From: Paraburkholderia sejongensis
GTDB lineage: Bacteria > Pseudomonadota > Gammaproteobacteria > Burkholderiales > Burkholderiaceae
Assembly (NCBI RefSeq): GCF_020880815.1
Contig: NZ_JAJITD010000018.1
Coordinates: forward strand, 99,329 to 163,328
Length of the DNA: 64,000 bases
Direction of reading: 5' to 3'
A program made the translations under genes and the position numbers. The notes beneath the pieces were generated by a model. It was not told where the DNA came from, ran no database searches, and worked only from the letters and a program-made list of their open reading frames with translations. This document shows positions 34,776-42,979 of this stretch, piece by piece; position 1 is the first letter of the stretch, and each line of letters begins with the position of its first letter.

Positions 34776-35306
34776 TTACTTCTTCTTCGTTTCTTTGAGG
34801 ATCACAACCTCGTCAGCGTAACGCACGCCCTTGCCCTTGTAGGGCTCCGGCGGACGGTAGCCGCGCACTTCTGCCGCGACTTGGCCGACTTGTTGCTTGT
34901 TGATCCCCTTGATCAGAATTTCGGTTTGCGACGGGGTTTCAGCCTTGACGCCTTCCGGCATCTGGTGCACCACCGGGTGCGAGAAACCCAGCGACAGGTT
35001 CAGCTTGTCGCCTTGCGCCTGTGCGCGGTAACCAACGCCAACCAGCGTCAGCTTGCGCTCGAAACCCTTCGTCACGCCGTGCACCATGTTCGCAACCAGT
35101 GCGCGCATCGTGCCCGACATCGCATTCGCTTCGCGGCTTTCGTCGACCGGCTCGAACTTCAGCGTGCCATTGTCGTTCACCACTTTCACGAGGCTGTTAG
35201 CAGCCTGCGAAATCGTACCCAGCGGGCCCTTGACCGTGATGCTGTCGCCGCTCAGGGCCACTTCCGCGCCCTGCAGCGCGATCGGGCTTTTACCTACTCG
35301 AGACAT
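34776..35306 (-). CDS. rplF: 50S ribosomal protein L6
   Basis: A 176-residue protein of two L6 domains close to the GTPase centre. N-terminus SRVGKSPIALQGAEV; C-terminal signature PPEPYKGKGVRYADE. It lies between rpsH and rplR. Confidence 0.98.
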   Translation of the reverse strand: MSRVGKSPIALQGAEVALSGDSITVKGPLGTISQAANSLVKVVNDNGTLKFEPVDESREANAMSGTMRALVANMVHGVTKGFERKLTLVGVGYRAQAQGDKLNLSLGFSHPVVHQMPEGVKAETPSQTEILIKGINKQQVGQVAAEVRGYRPPEPYKGKGVRYADEVVILKETKKK

Positions 35307-35324
35307 GTTTCTCTCCTTTCGGCC

Positions 35325-35720
35325 TTAAGCGACGTAGCAGATGACTTCGCCGCCAACGCCCGTTGCACGTGCCTTGCGGTCGGTCATCACGCCCTTCGGC
35401 GTCGACACGATTGCCACGCCGAGGCCATTCATGACCACGGGAATGTCGTTACGGCCGCGGTACACACGCAGACCAGGCTTCGAGACGCGTTCGATGCGCT
35501 CGATGACCGGACGGCCAGCGTAATACTTCAACACGATATTCAATTCCGACTTCGCACCTTCAGACTTCACTGCGAAATCGTCGATATAACCTTCGTCCTT
35601 CAGGACCTGCGCAATCGCAACCTTGACTTTCGACGAGGGCATAGTCACCGAAACTTTCTCGACCATCTGCGCATTGCGGATGCGAGTCAGCATATCGGCG
35701 ATAGGATCACTCATGCTCAT
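35325..35720 (-). CDS. rpsH: 30S ribosomal protein S8
   Basis: A 131-residue central-domain 16S-binding protein. N-terminus [16 protein letters not shown], with an extra Met-Ser at the start chosen; C-terminal [23 protein letters not shown]. In E. coli, S8 represses the spc operon by binding near rplE. It lies between rpsN and rplF. Confidence 0.98.
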
Positions 35721-35734
35721 TTATGTTTCTCCTA

Positions 35735-36040
35735 TTACCAGCTCGCCTTGGTCAGGCCAGGGATCTCGCCGCGGAACGCGATTTCACGAATCTTGTTACG
35801 CGCCAGCCCGAATTTACGGAACGTACCGCGCGGACGACCGGTAATTGCGCAACGGTTGCGCTTACGGGTCGGATTGGAGTTACGCGGCAGTTGTTGCAGT
35901 TCCAGACGTGCGGCGTAGTGCTCTTCGTCCGACTTGCTCATATCACCAATGATCGCCTTCAGTTCAGCACGCTTGGGAGCGTACTTAGCAGCGAGGCGAG
36001 CACGCTTCTTTTCACGTTCGATCAGTGCCAGTTTAGCCAC
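35735..36040 (-). CDS. rpsN: 30S ribosomal protein S14 (zinc-free form)
   Basis: A 101-residue protein of the long, zinc-independent type: the CxxC pairs of short S14 are absent and the C-terminal block reads NRCAITGRPRGTFRKFGLAR. It lies between rplE and rpsH with eight- and fourteen-base gaps. Confidence 0.97.
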   Translation of the reverse strand: MAKLALIEREKKRARLAAKYAPKRAELKAIIGDMSKSDEEHYAARLELQQLPRNSNPTRKRNRCAITGRPRGTFRKFGLARNKIREIAFRGEIPGLTKASW

Positions 36041-36047
36041 GGTAACC

Positions 36048-36587
36048 TCAGTTTCTGAACGGGAACTTGAAGCTGGCGAGCAGAGCCTTTGCTTCGTCGT
36101 CGGTCTTCGCAGTCGTCGTGATGCTGATGTTCAGCCCACGCAGTGCGTCGATCTTGTCGTAATCGATTTCGGGGAAAATGATCTGCTCTTTCACACCGAT
36201 GTTGTAGTTGCCGCGACCGTCGAACGCCTTGCCCGAAACGCCACGGAAGTCACGCACCCGCGGGAGCGCAACCGTCACGAAACGGTCGAGGAATTCGTAC
36301 ATAGCCTGGCCACGCAAGGTGACCATTGCACCGATCGGATAGCCTTGACGGATCTTGAAGCCGGCAATTGCCTTGCGCGCCTTCGTGATCACCGGCTTCT
36401 GACCTGCGATCTTCGTCAGATCGCCAACGGCGTTTTCGATGATCTTCTTGTCAGCAACCGCTTCGCCAAGGCCCATGTTCAGGGTGATCTTGGTGATGCG
36501 CGGCACTTCCATCACGGACTTGTAACCGAACTTCTCGATGAGGCCGGGTACAACCTTTTCTTTGTAAAACTCTTGCAAACGAGCCAT
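36048..36587 (-). CDS. rplE: 50S ribosomal protein L5
   Basis: A 179-residue 5S rRNA-binding protein of the central protuberance. Blocks: MEVPRITKITLNMGLGEAV, GQKPVITKARKAIAGFKIRQG and RDFRGVSGKAFDGRGNYNIG. It lies between rplX and rpsN. Confidence 0.98.
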   Translation of the reverse strand: MARLQEFYKEKVVPGLIEKFGYKSVMEVPRITKITLNMGLGEAVADKKIIENAVGDLTKIAGQKPVITKARKAIAGFKIRQGYPIGAMVTLRGQAMYEFLDRFVTVALPRVRDFRGVSGKAFDGRGNYNIGVKEQIIFPEIDYDKIDALRGLNISITTTAKTDDEAKALLASFKFPFRN

Positions 36588-36603
36588 TTTTTACTCCGCA
36601 GCG

Positions 36604-36912
36604 TCAGGCGCTCAGCACGGCACCGGTCGTCTTAAGGAAACGGACTTTCTTGTCTCCTTCGACCTTGATGCCTACACGCGATGGCTTGCCATTCGCGTCG
36701 ACCAATGCGACGTTCGAAATTTGCAGCGGCATCGTCTTGGCTTCCACACCGCCCGTCGTACCCTTCATCGGGTTCGGCTTGACGTGTTTCTTGACGAGAT
36801 TGATACCCTCGACAGTCACCGTTTCGCCATGGACGGCCAGCACGACACCACGCTTGCCCTTATCTTTGCCGGTGATGACGATAACTTCGTCACCCTTGCG
36901 AATCTTGTTCAT
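36604..36912 (-). CDS. rplX: 50S ribosomal protein L24
   Basis: A 102-residue assembly initiator with a KOW motif (MNKIRKGDEVIVITGKDKGKRG), followed by VEGINLVKKHVKPN. It lies ten bases after rplN and before rplE. Confidence 0.97.
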   Translation of the reverse strand: MNKIRKGDEVIVITGKDKGKRGVVLAVHGETVTVEGINLVKKHVKPNPMKGTTGGVEAKTMPLQISNVALVDANGKPSRVGIKVEGDKKVRFLKTTGAVLSA

Positions 36913-36921
36913 CGCGACTCC

Positions 36922-37290
36922 TTACAGCACTTCTGGCGCCAGCGAAACGATCTTCATGAATCGTTCGCTACGCAACTCGCGCGTGACAGGCCCGAAAATA
37001 CGGGTGCCGATCGGTTCGAGCTTGGCATTGAGCAGCACAGCTGCGTTGCCGTCGAACTTGATCAGCGAGCCGTCCTGACGGCGCACGCCCTTGGCGGTGC
37101 GAACCACCACGGCGTTGTAGATTTCGCCTTTCTTCACGCGCCCGCGCGGCGTTGCCTCTTTGACAGTCACCTTGATGATGTCGCCAATGCTGGCATAACG
37201 ACGCTTCGAGCCGCCGAGCACCTTGATGCACATGACTTCACGTGCACCCGTGTTGTCGGCTACTTCAAGCCGAGTTTCGGTCTGGATCAT
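36922..37290 (-). CDS. rplN: 50S ribosomal protein L14
   Basis: A 122-residue subunit-interface protein. N-terminus MIQTETRLEVADNTGAREV; further KVTVKEATPRGRVKKGE and GPVTRELR. It is the first gene of the spc unit. The 290-base gap upstream of it carries a near-consensus promoter, so it is probably not only read through from rpsQ. Confidence 0.98.
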   Translation of the reverse strand: MIQTETRLEVADNTGAREVMCIKVLGGSKRRYASIGDIIKVTVKEATPRGRVKKGEIYNAVVVRTAKGVRRQDGSLIKFDGNAAVLLNAKLEPIGTRIFGPVTRELRSERFMKIVSLAPEVL

Positions 37291-37499
37291 GGTTTATCTT
37301 TCCCAACTTAATCCGGTCACACCACCATGGTGCTTCCCGGTCAGTCTTGGTCCCGTCAGCCGATCGGCTGCTTGGGTTAGAACAGCAGCGACGGCAAACG
37401 AAACCCGCCATCGCAATCCGGTGAATCCTTCGGCACAGGCTGGCGCCCGAACCGCTTCCCCCACCAACTTCGCCCGCGACGGGGCTCCCATAAAGAGGG

Positions 37500-37532
37500 A
37501 AGACCGAGATTATAACAAATAATCTCGGTCTT
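37500..37532. repeat. Inverted repeat overlapping the spc promoter
   Basis: Perfect 14-base arms (37500-37513 and 37519-37532) with a five-base loop, in the rpsQ-rplN gap. No T run follows on the minus strand (CCCTCTTTATG), so it is not a classic terminator. The rest of the 37291-37580 gap holds no gene that I can support. Confidence 0.75.
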
Positions 37533-37536
37533 GCAA
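37509..37536 (-). promoter_or_regulatory. Sigma-70 promoter of the spc operon
   Basis: Minus-strand TTGCAA (37536-37531), a 16-base spacer and a perfect TATAAT (37514-37509). The start point would be near 37502, giving a leader of about 210 bases before rplN. The promoter lies inside an inverted repeat (37500-37532). Confidence 0.75.
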
Positions 37537-37580
37537 GCGAAATCTACTGCGATTTCAACTACTTCTACTACTTCGCGACC

Positions 37581-37853
37581 TTAGATGACGCGAGCGGCCT
37601 CGATCAGGCGAGCCACAACCCAGGCTTTCGTCTTGGAAATCGGACGGGTTTCTTGGATTTCAACGAGGTCACCCTCGTTGTACGTGTTCGCGTCGTCGTG
37701 CGCGTGGTACTTCTTCGAACGCACAACGTACTTGCCGTAGATCGGGTGCTTGACGCGGTGCTCGACCAGCACGGTAACCGTCTTGTCCATCTTGTTGCTG
37801 ACGACCTTGCCGACCAGCGTCCGCTTGAGCGAGGTTTTTACGCTATCGTTCAT
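37581..37853 (-). CDS. rpsQ: 30S ribosomal protein S17
   Basis: A 90-residue OB-fold 16S-binding protein: TLVGKVVSNKMDKTVTVLVE, HPIYGKYVVRSKKYHAHD and VEIQETRPISKTKAW. It overlaps rpmC by four bases and is the last gene of the S10 group before the spc promoter. Confidence 0.97.
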   Translation of the reverse strand: MNDSVKTSLKRTLVGKVVSNKMDKTVTVLVEHRVKHPIYGKYVVRSKKYHAHDDANTYNEGDLVEIQETRPISKTKAWVVARLIEAARVI

Positions 37854-38044
37854 TTCTGGTTCGCCTTCTCAGTCAGGACGGTCCGCACACGTGCGATGTC
37901 GCGACGGACCTTCTTCAGCTGGCTCGTATTCGTGAGCTGCTGGGTCGCGAGTTGCATGCGCAGGCCGAATTGCGCCTTCAGCAGGTCCGACAGCTCCTTG
38001 TTGAGCGCGGCCTGGTCTTTCTGGTGAAGTTCGGAAGCCTTCAT
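37850..38044 (-). CDS. rpmC: 50S ribosomal protein L29
   Basis: A 64-residue two-helix protein at the exit tunnel that helps dock SRP and trigger factor. Signature: KASELHQKDQAALNKELSDLLKAQFGLRMQ and RRDIARVRTVL. Two start codons stand in tandem; 38044 has the better distance to GGAG. Its stop overlaps the rpsQ start (ATGA). Confidence 0.95.
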   Translation of the reverse strand: MKASELHQKDQAALNKELSDLLKAQFGLRMQLATQQLTNTSQLKKVRRDIARVRTVLTEKANQK

Positions 38045-38054
38045 CATTTGCTCC

Positions 38055-38471
38055 TTAGGCGCCGAGCTGACGCACGATAAACGTCGTCTTCAGCGGCAGC
38101 TTCGCTGCAGCCAGACGGAACGCTTCGCGCGCCAGTTCTTCGGTTACGCCGTCCATTTCGTACAGCATCTTGCCCGGTTGAATCTCAGCGACGTAGTACT
38201 CCGGGTTACCTTTACCGTTACCCATACGCACTTCCGCCGGCTTCGTCGAGATCGGCTTGTCCGGGAAGATTCGGATCCAGATGCGGCCACCACGCTTGAT
38301 GTGACGCGTCATTGCACGACGCGCCGCTTCAATCTGGCGCGCCGTCAGGCGACCACGACCGACAGCCTTCAGGCCGAATTCACCGAACGACACCGCGTTG
38401 CCGCGGGTAGCTACGCCGGTGTTACGACCTTTCTGCTCTTTGCGATACTTTCTGCGTTTCGGTTGCAGCAT
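38055..38471 (-). CDS. rplP: 50S ribosomal protein L16
   Basis: A 138-residue protein near the A-site tRNA elbow. N-terminus MLQPKRRKYRKEQKGRNTG; GGRIWIRIFPDKPISTKP and MGNGKGNPEYYVAEI are conserved. It lies three bases after rpsC. Confidence 0.98.
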   Translation of the reverse strand: MLQPKRRKYRKEQKGRNTGVATRGNAVSFGEFGLKAVGRGRLTARQIEAARRAMTRHIKRGGRIWIRIFPDKPISTKPAEVRMGNGKGNPEYYVAEIQPGKMLYEMDGVTEELAREAFRLAAAKLPLKTTFIVRQLGA

Positions 38472-38473
38472 CG

Positions 38474-39280
38474 TTATTCTCCAGTCTTCCCGTCGCCGCC
38501 GGCACCGCCAGCACGACGAGGAGCGCCACGGCGTGCACCTGCCGGGCCACCACCTTCACCATCACGACGCGGACGGCGATCGCCACCCGGACGTGCGTTG
38601 CGGCGCGGACGCTTTTCTTCGGCGACTTCTTCGACCACCGGTGCGTCGTTGCGGCCGAGCGTATCGCCCTTGTAGACCCACACCTTCACGCCGATGATGC
38701 CGTACGTCGTCTTTGCTTCCGACGTCGCGTAGTCGATATCAGCGCGCAGCGTATGAAGCGGCACGCGACCTTCGCGATACCATTCCGTACGAGCGATTTC
38801 GATACCGTTCAGACGGCCTGCGCTCATGATCTTGATGCCTTGAGCACCCAGACGCATCGCGTTCTGCATCGCGCGCTTCATTGCGCGGCGGAACATGATC
38901 CGGCGCTCGAGCTGCTGCGTGATCGAATCAGCGATCAGCTGCGCGTCGGTTTCCGGCTTGCGAATTTCTTCGATGTTGACGTGAACCGGAACGCCCATGC
39001 GTTTTTGCAGCTCGGACTTCAGCAGTTCGATGTCTTCACCCTTTTTGCCGATCACGACACCCGGACGCGAGCTGAAAATCGTGATACGTGCGTTCTTTGC
39101 AGGACGCTCGATCACCACGCGGCCGACGGACGCGTTCTTCAACTTCTTCTTCAGGTATTCACGAACACCGATGTCTTCCTGCAACATCGCCGCAAAATTG
39201 TTGTTGTTCGCGTACCAACGCGAAGCCCAATTGCGGCTGACGGCCAAACGGAAGCCAGTCGGATGAATTTTCTGTCCCAT
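38474..39280 (-). CDS. rpsC: 30S ribosomal protein S3
   Basis: A 268-residue mRNA-entry protein with a KH domain (VVIGKKGEDIELLKSEL) and the typical N-terminus MGQKIHPTGFRL. The C-terminal ~50 residues are Arg/Gly/Asp-rich low-complexity (GGDRRPRRDGEGGG), a longer tail than in E. coli (233 residues). It lies between rplV and rplP. Confidence 0.97.
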   Translation of the reverse strand: MGQKIHPTGFRLAVSRNWASRWYANNNNFAAMLQEDIGVREYLKKKLKNASVGRVVIERPAKNARITIFSSRPGVVIGKKGEDIELLKSELQKRMGVPVHVNIEEIRKPETDAQLIADSITQQLERRIMFRRAMKRAMQNAMRLGAQGIKIMSAGRLNGIEIARTEWYREGRVPLHTLRADIDYATSEAKTTYGIIGVKVWVYKGDTLGRNDAPVVEEVAEEKRPRRNARPGGDRRPRRDGEGGGPAGARRGAPRRAGGAGGDGKTGE

Positions 39281-39291
39281 CGTATGACCCC

Positions 39292-39621
39292 TTAATTCCC
39301 GACCGTCACAGTGATGTGACAGGATTGCTTCTCGATGCGGTTACCGCGGCCTTTAGCGCGCGCGGTAAAACGCTTGAGCGACGCTGCCTTATCGACGTAG
39401 ATGCTCGTGATCTTGAGCTCGTCGATATCAGCACCCTCGTTGTGCTCCGCATTCGCGATCGCCGACAGCACGACCTTTTTCACGATTCCCGCAGCCTTCT
39501 TCGGCGAGAACGTCAGAACGTTCAGCGCCTTGTCGACCGGCAAACCGCGGATCTGGTCAGCCACAAGGCGCGTTTTCTGCGCCGAGATGCGGGCACCGCG
39601 ATGAATTGCTTTCACTTCCAT
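39292..39621 (-). CDS. rplV: 50S ribosomal protein L22
   Basis: A 109-residue protein lining the exit tunnel. N-terminus MEVKAIHRGARISAQKTRL; the macrolide-loop region TSIYVDKAASLKRFTARAKGRGNRI has no visible deletion. It lies between rpsS and rpsC. Confidence 0.98.
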   Translation of the reverse strand: MEVKAIHRGARISAQKTRLVADQIRGLPVDKALNVLTFSPKKAAGIVKKVVLSAIANAEHNEGADIDELKITSIYVDKAASLKRFTARAKGRGNRIEKQSCHITVTVGN

Positions 39622-39632
39622 CTTGATACCCC

Positions 39633-39908
39633 TTATTTCTTGGCCTTCTTGTCGGCCGCGTGACCCTTGAACGTACGGGTCAGTGCGAACTCGCCAAGCT
39701 TGTGGCCGACCATGTTTTCCGTGACATACACCGGAACGTGTTGACGGCCGTTGTGAACGGCGATCGTCAGGCCGATGAAGTCCGGCAGGATCGTCGAGCG
39801 ACGCGACCAGGTCTTGATCGGTTTCTTGTCACGCGATGCTGCAGCCGCCTCAACCTTCTTCAGCAAATGGGCGTCGCAGAACGGACCTTTCTTAATAGAA
39901 CGTGCCAT
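39633..39908 (-). CDS. rpsS: 30S ribosomal protein S19
   Basis: A 91-residue small-subunit head protein. MARSIKKGPFCDAHL, TWSRRSTILPDFIGLTIAVHNG and GHKLGEFALTRTF are conserved. It lies ten bases after rplB. Confidence 0.98.
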   Translation of the reverse strand: MARSIKKGPFCDAHLLKKVEAAAASRDKKPIKTWSRRSTILPDFIGLTIAVHNGRQHVPVYVTENMVGHKLGEFALTRTFKGHAADKKAKK

Positions 39909-39918
39909 TGCCTACTCC

Positions 39919-40746
39919 TTAACGCTTGTGACGGCGCTGGACGATCATGCTCGTCGTGCGCTTGTTGCTGCGGGTGCGATAGCCCTTCGCCGGCGTGCCC
40001 CACGGGCTCACCGGATCGCGACCAGCCGCAGTCTTGCCTTCGCCACCACCGTGCGGGTGGTCGACCGGGTTCATTGCAACGCCACGCACCGTCGGGCGGA
40101 TGCCGCGCCAGCGGTTCGCGCCAGCCTTACCGATCTGACGGAGGCTGTGCTCTTCGTTGCCCACTTCACCGATCGTCGCGCGGCACTCAACGTGAACGCG
40201 GCGGATTTCGCCCGAACGCAGACGAACCTGCGCGTAGACGCCTTCGCGAGCCAGCAGCATTGCCGACGTACCAGCCGAACGCGCCATTTGCGCGCCCTTG
40301 CCCGGCAGCATTTCGATGCAGTGAATCGTCGTACCGACCGGAATGTTGCGGATCGGCAGCGTGTTACCTGCGCGGATCGGAGCTTCCGAACCCGACATCA
40401 GTTGCTGACCAACGCTGACACCCTTCGGAGCGATGATGTAACGGCGCTCGCCGTCTGCGTACAGAACCAGCGCGATGTTCGCGCTACGGTTCGGGTCGTA
40501 CTCGAGACGCTCGACCTTTGCCGGAATACCATCTTTCGTGCGACGGAAATCGACGACACGATAGTGATGCTTGTGACCACCACCCTTGTGACGCGTGGTG
40601 ATGTGACCGTTGTTGTTACGGCCGGCGGTCGTCGACTGCGAGTCGAGCAGTGCCGCGAACGGCTTGCCCTTGTGCAGATCCTTATTGACCACCTTGACCA
40701 TCGCGCGGCGGCCCGGCGAAGTCGGCTTAACTTTCACGATTGCCAT
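39919..40746 (-). CDS. rplB: 50S ribosomal protein L2
   Basis: A 275-residue primary 23S-binding protein near the peptidyl transferase centre. The OB/SH3 core shows NNNGHITTRHKGGGHK and RRYIIAPKGV; the C-terminal NPVDHPHGGGEGKTAAGRDP contains the conserved histidine important for peptide bond formation. It lies two bases after rplW. Confidence 0.98.
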   Translation of the reverse strand: MAIVKVKPTSPGRRAMVKVVNKDLHKGKPFAALLDSQSTTAGRNNNGHITTRHKGGGHKHHYRVVDFRRTKDGIPAKVERLEYDPNRSANIALVLYADGERRYIIAPKGVSVGQQLMSGSEAPIRAGNTLPIRNIPVGTTIHCIEMLPGKGAQMARSAGTSAMLLAREGVYAQVRLRSGEIRRVHVECRATIGEVGNEEHSLRQIGKAGANRWRGIRPTVRGVAMNPVDHPHGGGEGKTAAGRDPVSPWGTPAKGYRTRSNKRTTSMIVQRRHKR

Positions 40747-40748
40747 GA

Positions 40749-41063
40749 TTACTTGGCCTCCGCTTCAAAGTTGATTTCCTGGCCGGGCTTCAGGCAGACG
40801 TACGCCTTCTTCACGTCCTTGCGCTTGCCCATGAAGCGGCCAAAGCGCTTGGCTTTGCCCTTCGCAACCAGCACGTTGACGGAATCGACTTCCACCTTGA
40901 ACAGCAGCTCGACTGCAGCCTTAACTTCCTGCTTCGTGGCATCCGGCGCGACTTCGAACACAACCTGCTCGTTCTTGTCGGCAACCAGCGTCGCCTTCTC
41001 GGAGACCACCGGCGCGAGCAGGACCTGCATCAAACGATGATCGTTCTTGCGAATCTCGCTCAT
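40749..41063 (-). CDS. rplW: 50S ribosomal protein L23
   Basis: A 104-residue exit-tunnel protein that docks trigger factor and SRP. VLLAPVVSEKATLVADKNEQ, VEVDSVNVLVAKGKAKRFG and KKAYVCLKPGQEI are seen. Its start overlaps the rplD stop by four bases. Confidence 0.97.
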   Translation of the reverse strand: MSEIRKNDHRLMQVLLAPVVSEKATLVADKNEQVVFEVAPDATKQEVKAAVELLFKVEVDSVNVLVAKGKAKRFGRFMGKRKDVKKAYVCLKPGQEINFEAEAK

Positions 41064-41680
41064 GACAGCAACTCCTCGATCTGGGCGACCGCAGCCTTCG
41101 TGATCAGCACTTTCTTGAAATAGATCAGCGACAGCGGGTCGGCGTAACGCGGCTCGACAACCGCCACGTGGGCGAGGTTGCGCGACGCGAGGTACAGGTT
41201 TTCGTCAACCGTGTCGGTGATCACCAGCACGGAGTCGAGACCCATCGCCTTGAATTTTTCGGCCAGCAGCTTGGTCTTCGGCGCTTCGAGCGTCAGCTCG
41301 TCGACCACCGAGATGCGGCCTTCGCGGGCCAGCTGCGAGAAGATCGAGCAGAGACCTGCGCGATGCATCTTCTTGTTGACCTTGTGCGAAAAGTTTTCTT
41401 CCGGCGAGTTCGGGAAGATCCGGCCACCGCCGCGCCACAGCGGGCTCGACGACATACCGGCACGGGCGCGGCCCGTACCCTTCTGGCGCCACGGCTTCTT
41501 GGTCGTGTGCTTGACCTGCTCACGATCCTTCTGCGCGCGGTTGCCGCTACGGGCATTCGCCTGGTACGCAACCACCACCTGGTGAATCAGGGCTTCGTTG
41601 TAATCGCGGCCGAACACGACGTCCGACGCGCTAACGCCTGCACCTTCCTGACCATTGGCATTCAGGAGCTTAAGTTCCAT
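41060..41680 (-). CDS. rplD: 50S ribosomal protein L4
   Basis: A 206-residue protein whose extended loop (KPWRQKGTGRARAGMSSSPLWRGGG) lines the exit tunnel. In E. coli, L4 represses its own operon by attenuation and translation control. It overlaps rplC by one base and rplW by four. Confidence 0.97.
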   Translation of the reverse strand: MELKLLNANGQEGAGVSASDVVFGRDYNEALIHQVVVAYQANARSGNRAQKDREQVKHTTKKPWRQKGTGRARAGMSSSPLWRGGGRIFPNSPEENFSHKVNKKMHRAGLCSIFSQLAREGRISVVDELTLEAPKTKLLAEKFKAMGLDSVLVITDTVDENLYLASRNLAHVAVVEPRYADPLSLIYFKKVLITKAAVAQIEELLS

Positions 41681-42339
41681 TATTTCGCTCCTTTCACGGC
41701 ACGCGTCTTCACGGCCGGCGTAACGAATACCTTGCCACCCTTCGCACCCGGAACGGCGCCCTTGACCAGCAGCAGATTGCGGTCAGCGTCGATACGAGCG
41801 ATTTCGAGGTTTTGCACCGTTACATTCTCGTCACCCATGTGACCGGTCATGCGCTTACCCGGGAACACGCGACCCGGGTCCTGTGCCATACCGATCGAGC
41901 CCGGCACGTTGTGCGAGCGCGAGTTACCGTGCGTCGCACGGCCAGACGAGAAGTTGTAACGCTTGATGGTACCGGCGTAGCCCTTACCGATCGACACGCC
42001 TTGCACGTCGACCTTCTGGCCCACTTCGAACAGATCGGTACCAACCACGGTGCCGTTCGACAACTCGGCAGCCTTGGCGGCATCGATCGTGAATTCTTTG
42101 AGGATTTCGCCGGCTTGAACGCCAGCTTTGGCGAGATGACCTGCCAACGGCTTCGTCACGCGCGATGCACGGCGCGTACCGAAAGCAACCTGCACGGCCG
42201 TGTAGCCGTCGGTTTCAACAGTCTTGATCTGCGTCACGCGGTTGTCGGACACGTCCAGCACGGTGACGGGAATCGAATCCCCTTCAGCCGTGAAGATACG
42301 GGTCATGCCAACCTTGCGACCTACGAGTCCAAGGCTCAT
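41680..42339 (-). CDS. rplC: 50S ribosomal protein L3
   Basis: A 219-residue protein with the signature FSSGRATHGNSRSHNVPGSIG and RVFPGKRMTGHMGDENVTV. The start ATG at 42339 (MSLGLVGRKVGMT) is preceded by GGAG; an earlier in-frame ATG is not used. A promoter lies in the 201-base gap before it, so rplC probably begins a transcription unit separate from rpsJ. Confidence 0.97.
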   Translation of the reverse strand: MSLGLVGRKVGMTRIFTAEGDSIPVTVLDVSDNRVTQIKTVETDGYTAVQVAFGTRRASRVTKPLAGHLAKAGVQAGEILKEFTIDAAKAAELSNGTVVGTDLFEVGQKVDVQGVSIGKGYAGTIKRYNFSSGRATHGNSRSHNVPGSIGMAQDPGRVFPGKRMTGHMGDENVTVQNLEIARIDADRNLLLVKGAVPGAKGGKVFVTPAVKTRAVKGAK

Positions 42340-42461
42340 CGTTTTCTCCATTCCCGACTGCGATTGGTCGGGGCTAATTTACAAAATGCCGGCGCCGTTT
42401 CGGGCATGAAATCATGCTGCAGCACGCCGACTTTTTTGCGCAAATGCGCGAAAAGCCCGCC

Positions 42462-42490
42462 ATTGTAGCAAGGCCTCTCGTTTTCCGCAA
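42462..42490 (-). promoter_or_regulatory. Sigma-70 promoter in the rpsJ-rplC gap
   Basis: Minus-strand TTGCGG (42490-42485), a 17-base spacer and TACAAT (42467-42462). The predicted leader of about 115 bases can fold into several hairpins, including CCCGAC/GTCGGG just before the rplC ribosome site. Confidence 0.65.
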
Positions 42491-42540
42491 GCAATCAATG
42501 ACTTAGCGCTGTCCGGCTTACCGGACAAGGGCTGAAAGCC

Positions 42541-42852
42541 TTATTGCAGCTTGATTTCGACGTCCACGCCAGCCGGCAAATCGAGCTTCATCAGCGCGTC
42601 AACGGTCTTGTCCGTCGGGTCGACGATGTCCATCAGGCGCAGGTGCGTACGGATTTCGAGCTGGTCGCGCGAGGTCTTGTTGACGTGCGGCGAACGCAGG
42701 ATGTCGAAGCGCTGAATGCGGGTCGGCAGCGGGACCGGACCACGAACGATTGCGCCAGTCCGCTTTGCCGTGTCGACGATTTCAGCAGCCGATTGGTCGA
42801 TCAGGCGATAGTCGAAAGCCTTCAGGCGAATGCGGATTTTCTGGTTCTGCAT
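42541..42852 (-). CDS. rpsJ: 30S ribosomal protein S10 (NusE)
   Basis: A 103-residue protein of the small-subunit head that also serves as NusE in transcription antitermination. MQNQKIRIRLKAFDYRLID, TGAIVRGPVPLPTRI and HVNKTSRDQLEIRTHLRLMDI are conserved. The start is ATG at 42852. It follows tuf with a 127-base gap that holds a strong hairpin. Confidence 0.97.
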   Translation of the reverse strand: MQNQKIRIRLKAFDYRLIDQSAAEIVDTAKRTGAIVRGPVPLPTRIQRFDILRSPHVNKTSRDQLEIRTHLRLMDIVDPTDKTVDALMKLDLPAGVDVEIKLQ

Positions 42853-42910
42853 GACGAATTCCTTGAAAAGAGCGAGGCGATATTGCACCGCCGATTAGTA
42901 AAAGAACGTA

Positions 42911-42945
42911 GGTCCGGGAGCTCGCGGAGAGCGAGTACCCGGACC
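42911..42945 (-). other. Strong hairpin between tuf and rpsJ
   Basis: Arms GGTCCGGG (42911-42918) and CCCGGACC (42938-42945) flank an inner stem CTCGC/GCGAG. On the minus strand it is followed by TACGTTCTTTTAC, an imperfect T tract, so it may attenuate or process the transcript. Confidence 0.55.
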
Positions 42946-42979
42946 CGGGCACTACATACTGCAACAGCAACCCTCGATT

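Noticed and set aside
42511..42526. GTCCGG/CCGGAC hairpin after rpsJ as a terminator
   Set aside because: The stem is only six bases and is not followed by T on the minus strand.
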